Of a DNA stretch of 64,000 bases, positions 30,998 through 41,346 are shown in pieces. The notes below the pieces were generated by a model, which saw only the letters and a list, made by a program, of their open reading frames with translations, did not search any database and was not told the DNA's origin. This DNA comes from Phaseolus vulgaris (Eukaryota > Streptophyta > Magnoliopsida > Fabales > Fabaceae): the NCBI RefSeq assembly GCF_000499845.2, contig NC_023749.2:19821818-19885817 (forward strand), read 5' to 3'. Positions within the stretch are counted from its first letter, which is position 1. Each line of letters begins with the position of its first letter. Position numbers and translations under genes: made by a program.

Positions 30998-32216
30998 TGT
31001 ACCGTCCCGTACCCGGGCGTTGACAAAGTCAAGGTCAAAGTCAACGTAAGGTGTCGCCTAGGTGGAGGTGACGCCAAATACAGGCCTCGCCAAGAGAAAG
31101 CGTCGCCAAGGTAAGGCGTCGCCTAGCAAGGCGTCGCCGAGATAGGGCGCCGCCCAACTGGGTGTCGCCAAGATGGAATGACACAAGGGCAAGGTGACCA
31201 CAGCGCTACTCCACGATACCCATGGGTAGGAAAGACCATGGAGGGGGCGACGCCGTGGGAAGGCCCCAAACCCTGGATAACCAGGGAACAGTAATAAAGA
31301 GAAGAGAAAGGTGGCTTCAAGGCCATAGAAATAGAGCCAGTATAGAGCAACCTGCCTCGTGAAGTGCCCCTGCCGTCCAGAAACGCCCTTGGGATAGATA
31401 CGACCCAGGAGAGGGGTCACGCCCGGGGGCAGCCAGACACAGGGCACGAGAGGAAGGTAGATACGCTCTCAAAGTGAGTGACTAGATGATTGGGGGCAGG
31501 AGTTGGCACCCAAAAAGTCACCCCTTGCGCAGTAGCACTCCCAGGCAGGAGGACTCACACGTAGAAAAGTCCCCAACTGGGCAGAAACGCCCCCAGATGG
31601 GGTCATGGCGTCGTGAGGCCCTCTACGTGTACGACAGCCAGGTCAGAATAGAAACACCCTTTAGTCAGGTATCAGGTAATTAAAGTCATTTAGTACAGTC
31701 TCTGTTTCGAGCGTTTAAGGTACTATAAAGGCTCCCAAGCGTTTCAACGTCTTAAATGCGCTACGTTTTCTAATTAGACATGCTGATTGAGTGCGTTACA
31801 TTTGTGATTAAAAGCGCTTTAAGGCGCTTTAAATGCTTGGGTAGTTTAAATAGCGCTGAGAATGTTGGGAACAGGGTTCGAACTTTTGGCAAATTTTCCA
31901 GAGACACTCTAGTTGCTTGCTCAAGCCTTGAGGTTACGCACAAGGGACTAGGGAAAGATTGTTTGCCAGAACGAGAATATACACACAATACACAGTCCAT
32001 TTTTAAAACCTTCAGAGTGCCATACGCGGTGCTCAGAGACGGAGGTGCACAGTTTTGGTGTTTCTTGCTGGCTGACTTGAGCGTCGGAGTGCAAACGGCC
32101 GCTAGGGCGCCCTTTGGTCCTCTTTTTGCAGGAATCCACAGGTAACCAGTGGGAAGGAGTCCCTAGCTGACGATTTAGGTCGCGCACGAAGACGTCCCAG
32201 TCAACCGGACGGAACA
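30998..32216 (+). repeat. 3' LTR of B
   Basis: 1219 bp, pairs with 17636-18872. Lacks the 18-bp tandem duplication found near the start of the 5' copy. Hairpin copy at 31220-31241, TATAAA near 31720. Ends GGAACA, followed by the target duplication AAGAG. Confidence 0.93.
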
Positions 32217-32221
32217 AAGAG

Positions 32222-33507
32222 CATGTCGGGGAGAGAGAGTGAACATGACGCAGGTCTGCGCTACGCATGAGCCAGACACGTGGATAACACAGTACCAACG
32301 ATGCCTGGCAGATGGCCTCCTCCCGCTAGATCCGACGGAGGCTAGGAAGATAAAGAAGAATTCTAACAAGTTCACAATGATTGATGGCGAGTTGTATAGG
32401 TTTGGGTTCACTCACCCACTCCTGGAATGTGTGCATGGAGAGAAATGTACAAGAATCATGGTCGAGCTTCACGAGGGGATATGCGGAAGTCACGTCGGGG
32501 GTCGAGCTCTGGCCGCAAGAACCCTCCGTGCAGGTTACTATTGGCCTACAACGAGGGAGGACTGCAAGAAGTATGCACAGTGTTGCAAGCAATGTCAGCA
32601 GCACGCCGATTGGCACAAGGCGCCTCCCGAGGAGTTGAAGTCGATTTACAGCCCTTGGCCGTTCCATACATGGGGGATCGACATTCTGGGACCTTTCCCA
32701 TTGGCGGTCAGGCAGATGAAGTACTTGGTGGTGGCAATTGAATATTTCACCAAGTGGATTGAAGCGGAACCAGTGGCCCAGATCACCGCACACAAAATCG
32801 AGAGCTTTGTGTGGAAGAACATCGTGTGCCGGTTTGGTGTGCCCAAGCGCCTAGTGTCAGATAACGGGACTCGGTTTGCAAGTCACCTGTTGAAGAAGCT
32901 CTGCGAAGGGGTGGGAATTCAACAAGTATTTGCATCCGTCGAGCACCCTCAGACAAATGGCCAAGTAGAGTCAGCCAATCGGGTATTGCTGAGAGGTTTG
33001 AAGAGAAGGCTAGAGAAAGCCAAGGGATCGTGGGCTGAGGAGGTTCCCCGTATAGTTTGGGCGTACCACACCACCGCGCAGTCAGGAACCCATGAGACCC
33101 CGTTTAGCCTGGTCTATGGATGCGACGCAATGATTCCAGTGCAAATCCAGGAGAGCTCGCCGAGATTCCAGAATTTTGTAGCGGAAGACTCGAACGAGGA
33201 AAGAAGGATGAATCTGGATTTGCTGGATGACGTCAGGGAGGAGGCGAGAGTAAAGGCTGAGGCAGTGAAAAGAAGGATGGAACGAAGATATAACTCGAAG
33301 GTGATGCCAAGGCAGTTCAAAGAAGGCGACCTGGTGATGAGGAAGGCCCACCAGTACGAGATGGAGAACAAGTTGTCGCCTAAGTGGACGGGACCGTTCA
33401 GAATAACCGAGGCGCTCGGGAACGGCGCCTACCGCTTAGAGACATTAGAAGGAGGGGCGATTCCTCGCACTTGGAACGCCACGCACCTCAAGTTGTATTA
33501 CAGTTAA
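32222..33507 (+). CDS. A1 integrase, open frame after B
   Basis: Continuation of A1 pol. About 428 codons are open from the insertion site to the natural stop at 33505-33507. The HHCC region lies at about 32464-32610 (HEGICGSH ... CKQCQ). The D,D,35-E residues are in WGIDILGPFP (about 32677), SDNGTRF (about 32858) and HPQTNGQVESAN (about 32943). The C-terminal domain has KLSPKWTGPFRITEALGNGAYRLE and ends LKLYYS, as in A2 and A3. This is the only fully open integrase of the window; the domain looks intact, although the rest of the A1 polyprotein is broken. Confidence 0.9.
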
Positions 33508-34875
33508 AAACTTTGTAAGTAAAAACAAACACGAAGAGCTTTGCAATGTTTCTGTTAAAACAGTTTGAGGGTTTTTAGTGAGGCCACCCAATAAAGAAGA
33601 GTTTTCAAAGTTTAAAGTGTTTTAGATTGCATGCTTGTTGTTTTTTCGAAAGTTTTGAAGAAAGACCTCGTCACTTATATGTGATTTAAGGCGAGTTGAA
33701 GTTATGTTGCATGCTTTCTAAAAAGTTTTAAGTCCCTATCGCTTTTCGGCGATTAGCGGCATCAGTTAAAGTTTTAAAAGCCCTCATCGTCTTTCGGTGA
33801 TCGGAGGCACCAACAATGTTTAAAAGACCTCAACGCCCTCGCGCGTCCTGAGGCGAGAAAGAGATAAAGACCTCCTCGCCGTCGAGCGAGTGCAGGCGAG
33901 AAAGAGTAAAAAGTCCTCAGTGCCTCCAGGGGAGAGAAGATGTAGCCTCTGGGGCAATGTAGAGGCACCAGTAAAAAGTCCTCAGTGCTTCCAGGGGAGA
34001 GAAGATGTAGCCTCTGGGGCAATGTAGAGGCACCAGTAAAAAGTCCTCAGTGCTTCCAGGGGAGAGAAGATGTAGCCTCTGGGGCAATGTAGAGGCGCTA
34101 GTAAAAAGTCCTCAGTGCTTCCAGGGGAGAGAAGATGTAGCCCCTGGGGCAATGTAGAGGCACGAGTTAAAGACCTTCTCGCCGTTGAGCGAGTTCAGGC
34201 GAAATAAAGACCTTCTCGCCGTCGAGCGAGTTCAGGCAAGATAAAATCCTTCTCGTCTCGAACGAGTTCAGGTACGGTGTGGAGGGTGGAAGAAGTTTAA
34301 AAGATAGCTAAGGTAGGTTCGAAGAGAACACCTAGCTATCCGGCTTACTGTTCTGAAACTCGAGGAAGGTAGCGGAGGATCCGAAAGGCTCCTCTACCCC
34401 CAGATGAGGGAAAATGGCCAAATTATGAAGGCAAGAGGATGTTGGTATCGCCAAGACTCTTTGGCGATCAGAAGAAACTCAAGCGATGGCAAGAGTAAGG
34501 GCCCGTTTTGATGGAGCAGATCAGGTGAACTATGTCTTAAACTATTAGCTGGATTGAAACTTGTTGTGTAGTGAGTGATTTCACGCTGAAGTTCATTGCC
34601 TTAAGGTTCACAAGTTATTCAGATACTATCGTTCGAAAGTCGACAGCTTAATCGAGTTCGGAGCAGTAAGTAAACAATTGCGCCCGCAAAATTGCTAAGT
34701 CAATTTCGTTTAAGCGATTTTTACGAGAAGAAGCAAAGCAAACAGAGAGACCACATGAAGAAGCAGAAAATTTATAATAAAGTGGTATCAGTTCAAAATA
34801 CATAAGAAGAAATGAAAGTTATTACAAATAAGTTTGTGCAAAGCAGATAGGCAGATAAGTGACAGAGGGAAGCAG
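33508..34875 (+). other. A1 region between integrase and antisense gene
   Basis: Non-coding, about 1.4 kb. The conserved block with AATAAA is at 33568-33596. A series of GGCGA-containing phrases (about 33660-33900 and 34165-34275), a 65-bp tandem repeat (33905-34165), and an AT-richer stretch without features at about 34480-34870 follow. Confidence 0.7.
33905..34165 (+). repeat. 65-bp tandem repeat, four copies
   Basis: Units start at 33905, 33971, 34036 and 34101. Each contains CCAGGGG...CCTCTGG and GCCTCT-N10-AGAGGC inverted repeats. Distant forms of the unit occur in A3 (reverse) at about 44678-44740 and 44817-44880. Confidence 0.85.
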
Positions 34876-37487
34876 CTAATCTTCTGAAGGAACTATCTTC
34901 CAATCCACCACTTCGTTACAGATTGATATCATGGAGAGGTCGAGATCGGGGTACTAACAGGCGAATTGCTCCAGGGCGGCGTCAAACCCAGCGGCGAGGA
35001 CCTGGGCGGAGCTCAGCTCAAGCTCTTCGTTTTGTTGCTTGAGCCCCTCGGTTTGCTGCTTAAGCTCGTCAGCTCGCTTCTTCAGTTCTTCAGTTTCACT
35101 GCGAGTTTGAGCGAGGTCTTCAGCAACCTTCCTGTTTTCCTCCCGCGCCTGGGCCAGCTCTGTAGCAATCTTTGCATTATCCTCTTTGGCTTCGGCGAGC
35201 TCAGCCACGGCCTCATCCCTCTCCTTTTCAACTTTTCCTAGGAGAACCTCCCGATCGACCGACCTCTTCTCAAGGTTCTCTACCTTGGCTGCATCCGCTT
35301 TGATTGATGCCTCCAGGTCAGCCACCTTGAGACGGTAGGGAACCAGCTTGCTCTCCAGCTCAATTTTCTCTTGAGCTAGGAGGTGCAGTTTCTGGCGCAG
35401 ATCGGTGGCCTCCTTACGCGCCACCCTCAGCTCACTGCTCATGGCGTCCTCCACCCTCGAGTGTTCGATTTCCGCCATCATAAGGTTGCAAGACAACTTC
35501 TCCGCCTTAATTCTTATCAGGCGATTCTCCTCTTCGAGTGTGGAGATATCATCCTGAAGTTTCTTATTGGAGCTCTCCACAGCTTTTGTTATGATGGAGG
35601 GGAGGTCCTCTGCCATCATTCTGAGTTTGGCTGTGAAGGGTCCCCAGATCCCTTTAACCGCGAGGGGAAGGCTTGCAACCATTGTTGGTGGGGGCGCTGA
35701 AGGAGCCTGGTGCTGGCTCTCACCACCGCCCTCTTGGATTGGTTGAGTTTGGGCTTCTTGGCGTGGTGGTGATGTAGGGGATTCGGTGATGATTATCGGC
35801 GAGTTATGAGCGCCTTCATCCCCACCTGGCGCAGCTTCGGCGATTGAGGCTGTTGAAGGAGGACCCTCTCCAGCGGATACGAATGGCGTGGAGGCGCTCG
35901 GAGGGTTCTCCATGAAGTTGGGCTCGTTGGCCTCAACCGCAGGAAGTGCAGCCGCCAAGGCCTGCTTGGACTGACGGTGTTGGAGCTGGGGGAGAAGGTG
36001 GTGTTGGTGCTGGGGGAGAAGGTGGTGTTGGTGTTGGAAGGGCGGATGGAGCAGGTGGTGAAGAAGGTGCCACCCTTCTCCTTTTGGTGATAAGGCCATC
36101 CTCTGTTGCCTCATCGTCCTCTTCTTCATCTTCTTGGACCACTTGAGGAGTTTTCCTCTTTGGTTTCCTCAAGATGAGTTTTTTTCGTTGAGGGGCGGGC
36201 AGTACCTCGGAAGGAGTTGGGCCTTGAGGGGGTGACCTGCCCTGAGCTGCGGCGATCTCCACCACAGAGTTTGGCACGGTTTGAGAACCCGATGCCAGTT
36301 TGTGGGTTCGGGCGAGCGCCCTCAGTTCAGCTAGCTTGCCCTTACCCAGCATGAGATCTGCACAACACAAGTATACAAGTAAGCTCAAAGACAAAAGTAA
36401 AATATATGAGTACATGTGCAAACGAGTTAAACAGATGGTGCAGGAAATAAAAACCAGGTCTAGTGTGCAACCAACAGGACGCCTAATGACAGATAAGAGA
36501 GATGCAGCGCAAGACGAAAGCTAAAGGTCAAGGCAGGTGCTAACCTATGTGAGCTTCGAGTTGGCTCTCGAGGAACTCGAAGGTGATTACTGAGGAGGTG
36601 GGAAAGGTTATGTTGGCAGCTGCTACACTCCTCCAGAAAAGGCAGAGGTCCCTGTCCAACTCGCCCATGTTGTCGGGACTTCTTGGCCTTCTGAAGCTTC
36701 CCTTGGAGTCTTTATTTCCCATGTTTACCCAGTACAAGGGAAAGCCGTCGAGCAGCGAAGGGTCTCGGTCATTTTGGCGCACTTGGACGAATTTTCCCTT
36801 CCAATCCTTGTAAGATTGCTGAAAGATAGAGAGGATCGACCTCCCAGCAATCCCGTTCAGGCTCACCCAAAGGCGATCTCCAGGATTCTTGGCCTCGAAC
36901 AGGAAGAGGAAGACGTCTACCGAGGCTGGTAGTCCCAAATGCGCGCACATAATTTGAAACGCCCGCACGAATGCCCAGCTATTGGGATGGAGCTGGGTGG
37001 CGGCGATGTCGAGCTCGGTTAAAAGTTCTCGCTCATAACGGGTGAAGGGAAACCTGAGTTTCACCTTCTTGAAGAAAGTAGTGTAGATGAAGCAGAACAG
37101 CTCGTCGTTGTTCCCCTTGTCATCCGCGCAGATCGGCACGTCTGGAGGGCAAGGTAGCACCATCAGTTTGTCATCATGCTCCTTGTGGAACGAGAGGTTG
37201 GGTTCGTCCCCTTTCTTCAACTGGAGCACCGCCAGTGCAGAGTTCAGTGAAGAAGTCTCCTTCAGCAAAGGTGAGGTGGCCCATGGGTAAAGCTTTTTGT
37301 AATCTGGAGTAGGGATGGAGGCTCCTCCGGCGACTGGTGGAGTTGCCTGAGCAAGGTTGGGGCGAGAGGTTGCAGGCCTCTCAGCCTGGGAAGAGGGAGC
37401 ACCAGGTGCTCGCGATGGGTTATGCGCTTGAGATGGAGGGTTTCGTGACGAAGGAGGAGGATTTGCGGTGGTCTTTGTTCGAGCCAT
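34876..37487 (-). CDS. A1 antisense gene, spliced, domain plus coiled coil
   Basis: Reverse strand. Start MARTKTTANPPPSSR at 37487, just after a candidate 5'-UTR intron (37737-37496). Exon 1 (37487-36545, 314 codons) has a Pro/Ser-rich head, then LYPWATSPLLKE, FTRYERELLTELD, LHPNSWAFVRAF, PASVDVFLFLFEAK and YKDWKGKFVQV; this resembles the Pfam 'putative gypsy type transposon' domain. An intron (36544-36358, GT-AG, phase 1) follows. Exon 2 (36357-34876) has a basic KRPKRK-like patch, a proline-rich stretch, then a coiled coil of about 250 residues. A frameshift near 35960 and a TAG at 34956-34954 break it. It is convergent with gag-pol and set against the 3' LTR. Extra ORFs of this kind are known from Tat elements; their function is not established. 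Confidence 0.8.
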
Positions 37488-38074
37488 CGCGGGAACTGCA
37501 AAGGAAAAAGGAAAAGAAAGGTGAGCGAAGGTTGTAGAGGTCGACTTTATTGTGAGAGAAGGATGAAAAACGAACAAACGAAAGTTTGTTGTGATGAAAG
37601 TAATGGAAGATGAAGCCCTAAGTTACGAAAAGGGGGAAGAAGAAGAAACAACCCACAACGTATGCACCAGACAGTTAATGGATGATGTGAATCGGTTAAA
37701 ATGCAGCAAATATCAACAGAGGAAGTAAAAGAAGTACCTTTCGATGATCAGACAAACGCTGAAGGGAGTTGGGGATTCAGAGAGTTGAAGAGCGTCGTGG
37801 GTTTGCAGAGGAAACTCAGAGCGTTTGAGAAGGCAAAGAGATGATGGAACAGTAGAAATGAAATGGGTTTAAGGGTTTTTCAAACGATTTTTGGAAGCGT
37901 AAACGACAGCTAAAGATGACCGTTGATGAAGCCACGTGTCGAGCGATTGGAAAAGTGTTTGGTGAAGCATCAGAAAAGCAGAAAGTACGAGCGTTTGGAA
38001 TTCTGCGCCAGCGCCACGTAGATCGGTAGTGACGTGACTTCTTTAGTCTTTTCGCTGGACAAGTCTTCGCTTAA
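37488..38074 (-). promoter_or_regulatory. Leader and presumed promoter of A1 antisense gene
   Basis: Contains the candidate 5'-UTR intron (donor CGAAAG/GTACTT at 37737, acceptor TTTGCAG at 37496), the phrase CCACGTGTCG around 37932 and GCCACGTAGATCGG near 38012. The same arrangement is present in A3 and A4. Confidence 0.55.
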
Positions 38075-38088
38075 GACTGGGGGGCTTG
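38075..38088 (+). promoter_or_regulatory. A1 polypurine tract
   Basis: GACTGGGGGGCTTG immediately before TGTACC of the 3' LTR. Confidence 0.85.
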
Positions 38089-38978
38089 TGTACCGTCCTG
38101 GTAGTCGGAAGTGATGATGTGGCAGCGAGCTATTATGTAGGCGTGTTGAGCAGGGCCCATGGCTGGCAGAAGGGAAGGAAGTCGGGGGGCTCGTGTGGTC
38201 GCCAGTTATTAAGTTGGCGTGCCCCGGTCTCTAGCATACCTAAATCGGCAGTCACCGGGTTTGAGATGAAGTCGCCAGATGCGAACCCGCGACCACATGG
38301 TGGTTAGAGATCGCCGAAGCAAGGACATCGCCGAAGATGAAGTCAGATAGTCATTTCCTAGCTAGCCAGAGGATGAGGTCGGGAGATAGCTTACCTGAAC
38401 ATACACGGTGAAGCAAGTAAAGTAGATCATGAAGGCGGCCGGCGAGACCACAAGGAAGGTGTGTACGAAGGCACCCGAACTCGCCACTCAAAAGAGATCA
38501 CGCTCCAAGGCAGCTATGCACTGAGTTGTTTCATGCATAAGTAACTTAGCCAAAAGCCTGAAGAGTAAGAAGTGGCGCCCAAGTCAAGGATGCTCCAAAT
38601 GGTGATACGTGTACAGTTGGATGCGAGCCACGTGTCCAGATGTGTAACTGTCTGGAGAGAGAAAGTGCGCAGGTATATAAGAGATTCTAACGAACTTCTG
38701 AGGTACGAACGTTTAGATTACTTCTTTACGCTTGCGAGAACTTGAGTACGCTGAGAGAGAATTTGCACGGTTCCTTAGAGTTCTTAAGTTTTCTCTTAGT
38801 ATTTGGTGGTTCAGTCGCTGACTTGGGCGTCGGAGCGTGATCGGCCGCAGCGGCGCCGTTCTGTCTTTTGCAGGTTCTTGAGGTGAATCACGGTGAAGGA
38901 CGGAGGCTAACACGGCGCAGAAGTCGATCCAGGTTTGAGGAGGCAAGCTTCTTGCGTCCCGGTCAACAGGCATGATCA
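38089..38978 (+). repeat. 3' LTR of A1
   Basis: 890 bp, TGTACCGTCC...GCATGATCA. TATATAAG near 38674. Differs from 12184-13048 by many substitutions in the first 350 bp and by a stretch of about 25 bp (around 38230-38260) absent from the left LTR. The last bases read GGCATGATCA where most A copies have GGCAGGATCA. Confidence 0.9.
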
Positions 38979-39438
38979 ACTGATAAGATGTTTCCCAAAG
39001 ATGTTTTGCGAGATCAGGTATCGAGCTATGGCACACATCATCGCAGAGGATCGGGTCATAGAAAAATGCGGTAGCGTTGGCCCTGTCTGATCTCGGGGAA
39101 CAGGTCGTCCTCAACCCATGAGGGTACATGAGGCCAAGACGGAAACAAAGGCCCCAGGAGCACCGCCGCCGTACGAAGCAAGGAAGCCCCAAACCAAGGG
39201 ATGCACGAGAGAGAACACTCCACCCAGACTCAATTTCTGGGTGGACCTTAAGGAGTTGATCGCCATCCCTGACATGGTCAGCAGACTAAAGCCTCCACCG
39301 AAGACCAATAAGAGGCTAGGGCCCAGTAAAACCGCTTGGTGTGAGTTCCACCAAGACATTGGCCATAACCTACGCAGCTGTCTAGCGTTGGGTTTCCAGT
39401 TAGATGAACTGGTAAGAGGCGGTTTCTTGAAAGACTAG
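38979..39438 (+). pseudogene. Element D gag, C-terminal part
   Basis: A fourth Tat family, most like C. Begins abruptly at the A1 LTR border inside the Gag core (CEIRYRAMAHIIAEDR) and continues with the basic linker (MRVHEAKTETK) and the zinc-knuckle variant (WCEFHQDIGH, LRSC) at about 39342-39385. Ends in TAG at 39436-39438 where relatives have a Tyr codon. The N-terminal half of gag is not in the window. Confidence 0.8.
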
Positions 39439-39953
39439 CTGCAGCGGCCCCAGCAGGAGATCAGGGGCACGAGTTGCCCATCCATGGAGAAATCAACACC
39501 ATCGCTGGAGGATTCTTTGGAGGAGGGTGTACTGCCTCCCAACGTAAGAAGTAAGCCAGAGGTGTGATGACAATGGAAGACTAGGGGTCAGACCTGACCC
39601 CCGTGCCCGACCTCGTCTTCACCAAGACCAACCTGCGGGACGTAGTCCCACACGACAATGACCCCGTGGTGATTTCAGTAGTGACAGCATGCAGAAAGGT
39701 ACATCGCGTCCTAGCAGATCAAGGAAGCTCGACCGATGTGATGTTCTGGTCGACCTTCAACAAGCTGCAATTGTCCCCTGACCAGTTGAGGCCTTACGTT
39801 GGCTGCCTGTACGATTTCGCAGGAGACCAGGTGGAAGTGCGGGGGCACATAGAGTTGAGGACGACCTTCACTGACGGCGTCGCGTCCTACACCGCCAACA
39901 TTAGCTATTTCGTCGTTAATGCTCCTTCAGCCTATAACATTCTTTTGGGCATA
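39439..39953 (+). pseudogene. Element D protease, part 1
   Basis: Linker with NTIAGGFFGGGCTAS, two nonsense codons (about 39553 and 39582), then the protease from VPDLVFTKTNLRD. The active-site loop is ADQGSSTDVMF at about 39715-39745. The open part 39603-39953 is cut by A3 after NILLG. Confidence 0.8.
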
Positions 39954-39958
39954 CCTAT

Positions 39959-40750
39959 TGATCCTGCCTGTTGACCGGAACGCTGGAGACTGCCTCGTCA
40001 AAGGATCGACGTGCGCACCGCTTCTCACCTCCGCTCCTCTCCAGGATCTGCCTCAAGAACCTGCAAAGAAACAGCACGGCGCCGCTGCGGCCGATCGCAC
40101 TCCAACGCTCAAGTCAGTGACGGTATCACCAAAAACTAAGAGAACTAGAACCGTGCAAATCCTCTCTCACAGTCAGCTCTAACTCGCAAGCGTAAAGTGT
40201 ATGAACTGAACGTGCGTACCTCAAAAAGTTTGTTAAGAACTCTTATATACCTGGTGGCTTTCTCTCTCCTGGCAGTTACAGACTCGGACACGTGGCTCGT
40301 ATCCAACTGTACACGTGCCCTCATCTGGAGGCTCCCTGACTTGGCGCTGCTTCTACTCTTATTTTGGCTAAGTTACTTATGCATGGTACTGCCCAGTGCA
40401 TAGCTAACTTAGGAGTGCGATCTCTACTGGAACTAGCGAGTTAGGGGCCTTCATACACCTTCCCTGTGGTCTCGCCGGCCGCCTTCATAATCTGCTTCTC
40501 CTTCATCTTCGGCGATGTGCTTGCTCTGGCGATCTCCAATGACTAGGTCGCCTGAATCTACATCGGGCGACTTCATCTTCAACCTGGCGATCGCCTATTC
40601 TGGTAAGCTGGAAGTCAGAACAAGCCAACTTAACAACTGGCGACTATACGCCCCCCGATTTCCTTTCCTTATGCCAACCTGGCGCCTTGTCAACACGCCT
40701 ACACTGTAGCAGGATGCCACGTCACCACACCCGACCACCAGGGCGGTACA
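39959..40750 (-). repeat. 3' LTR of A3
   Basis: 792 bp, TGATCC...GGTACA on the forward strand. TATATA box near 40243, ACACGTGGC and ACACGTGCC upstream of it, GGCGA cluster at 40510-40650. Confidence 0.95.
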
Positions 40751-40764
40751 CAAGCCCCCCAGTC
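40751..40764 (-). promoter_or_regulatory. A3 polypurine tract
   Basis: CAAGCCCCCCAGTC on the forward strand, the reverse complement of the A1 and B tract, directly inside the 3' LTR. Confidence 0.85.
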
Positions 40765-41346
40765 TTAAGCGAAGACTTGTCTAGCGAAAAGACTGAAAGA
40801 GCCTTCGTTAACACCGATCTACGTGGCCTTGACGCGGAATTCCAAGCGGTTGTACCTTCTGCTGCTCTGACGCCCCACCAAACCCCTCACTCATCGCTCG
40901 ACACGTGGCTTCATCAACGGCTCTCTTCATTTGCCGTTTGCGCTTCCTAAACCCATTTCGAAAAACCCTTAAACCCATTTCGCTTCACTGTTCCATCACT
41001 TTCTTCGTGCTTGCAAACGCTCTAACTTCCTTCTGCGAAAACTCTCAACGCTCTTCAACGCTCGAGATCACCATCTTCCTCCATCGTCTTCCTGATCATC
41101 GAAAGGTAACTACTTTCCTTCATCTGCTGGTTTTCCTTGCATTTTCACCGATTTGCATCATCCTGTAACTGCCTGGTGCATACGCTGTGGGTTGTTTTTC
41201 CATTTCTCCTTCTGCGTAACTTAGGGCTTTGTCGATCGTCGCAACGAACCTACATTCGTTCGTTTTTTCACCTTCCTTCTATGATCGAGTCAGCCTCTGT
41301 AACCCCCTGATCATTTTTCCTTTCTTCTTCCTTTGCAGTTGCTATC
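40765..41346 (+). promoter_or_regulatory. Promoter and leader of A3 antisense gene
   Basis: Forward strand. A G-box (GACACGTGGCTTC) lies at about 40900-40915. A candidate 5'-UTR intron runs from 41106 (CGAAAG/GTAACT) to 41338 (CTTTGCAG), ending eight bases before the ATG. The donor phrase recurs in A1 and in A4 (63918). Confidence 0.6.

Larger units (their letters stand above)
17636..32216 (+). mobile_element. Tat-type Ty3/gypsy element B (14.6 kb)
   Basis: Inserted in A1 pol with the target duplication AAGAG (17631-17635 and 32217-32221). It has LTRs of 1237 and 1219 bp, a primer-binding site, gag, pol, two successive reverse-strand antisense-gene modules, and a purine tract. The LTRs differ by an 18-bp tandem duplication and by roughly 25-30 substitutions counted by eye (about 2%). 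It is therefore younger than A1 and probably older than A3. It has its own internal insertion of about 1 kb at 25556-26551. Confidence 0.93.
12184..38978 (+). mobile_element. Tat-type Ty3/gypsy element A1, split by B
   Basis: Two A-type LTRs in direct orientation bound gag-pol (13531-17635 and 32222-33507) and an antisense gene (34876-37487). The flanks are ATAAC on the left and ACTGA on the right, so there is no target duplication. The left flank is copia LTR and the right flank is the gag of another Tat element, D. The LTRs also differ more than those of A2 or A3, including about 25 bp missing from the left one. The unit may be a recombinant of two A insertions. Confidence 0.85.

Noticed and set aside
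33905..34165. CRISPR-like array
   Set aside because: Repeat units are contiguous 65-bp tandem copies with no unique spacers, in a plant retrotransposon.
34876..37487. Envelope-like protein
   Set aside because: No signal peptide, no convincing membrane segment and antisense orientation; coiled coil and nuclear-type basic patches instead.
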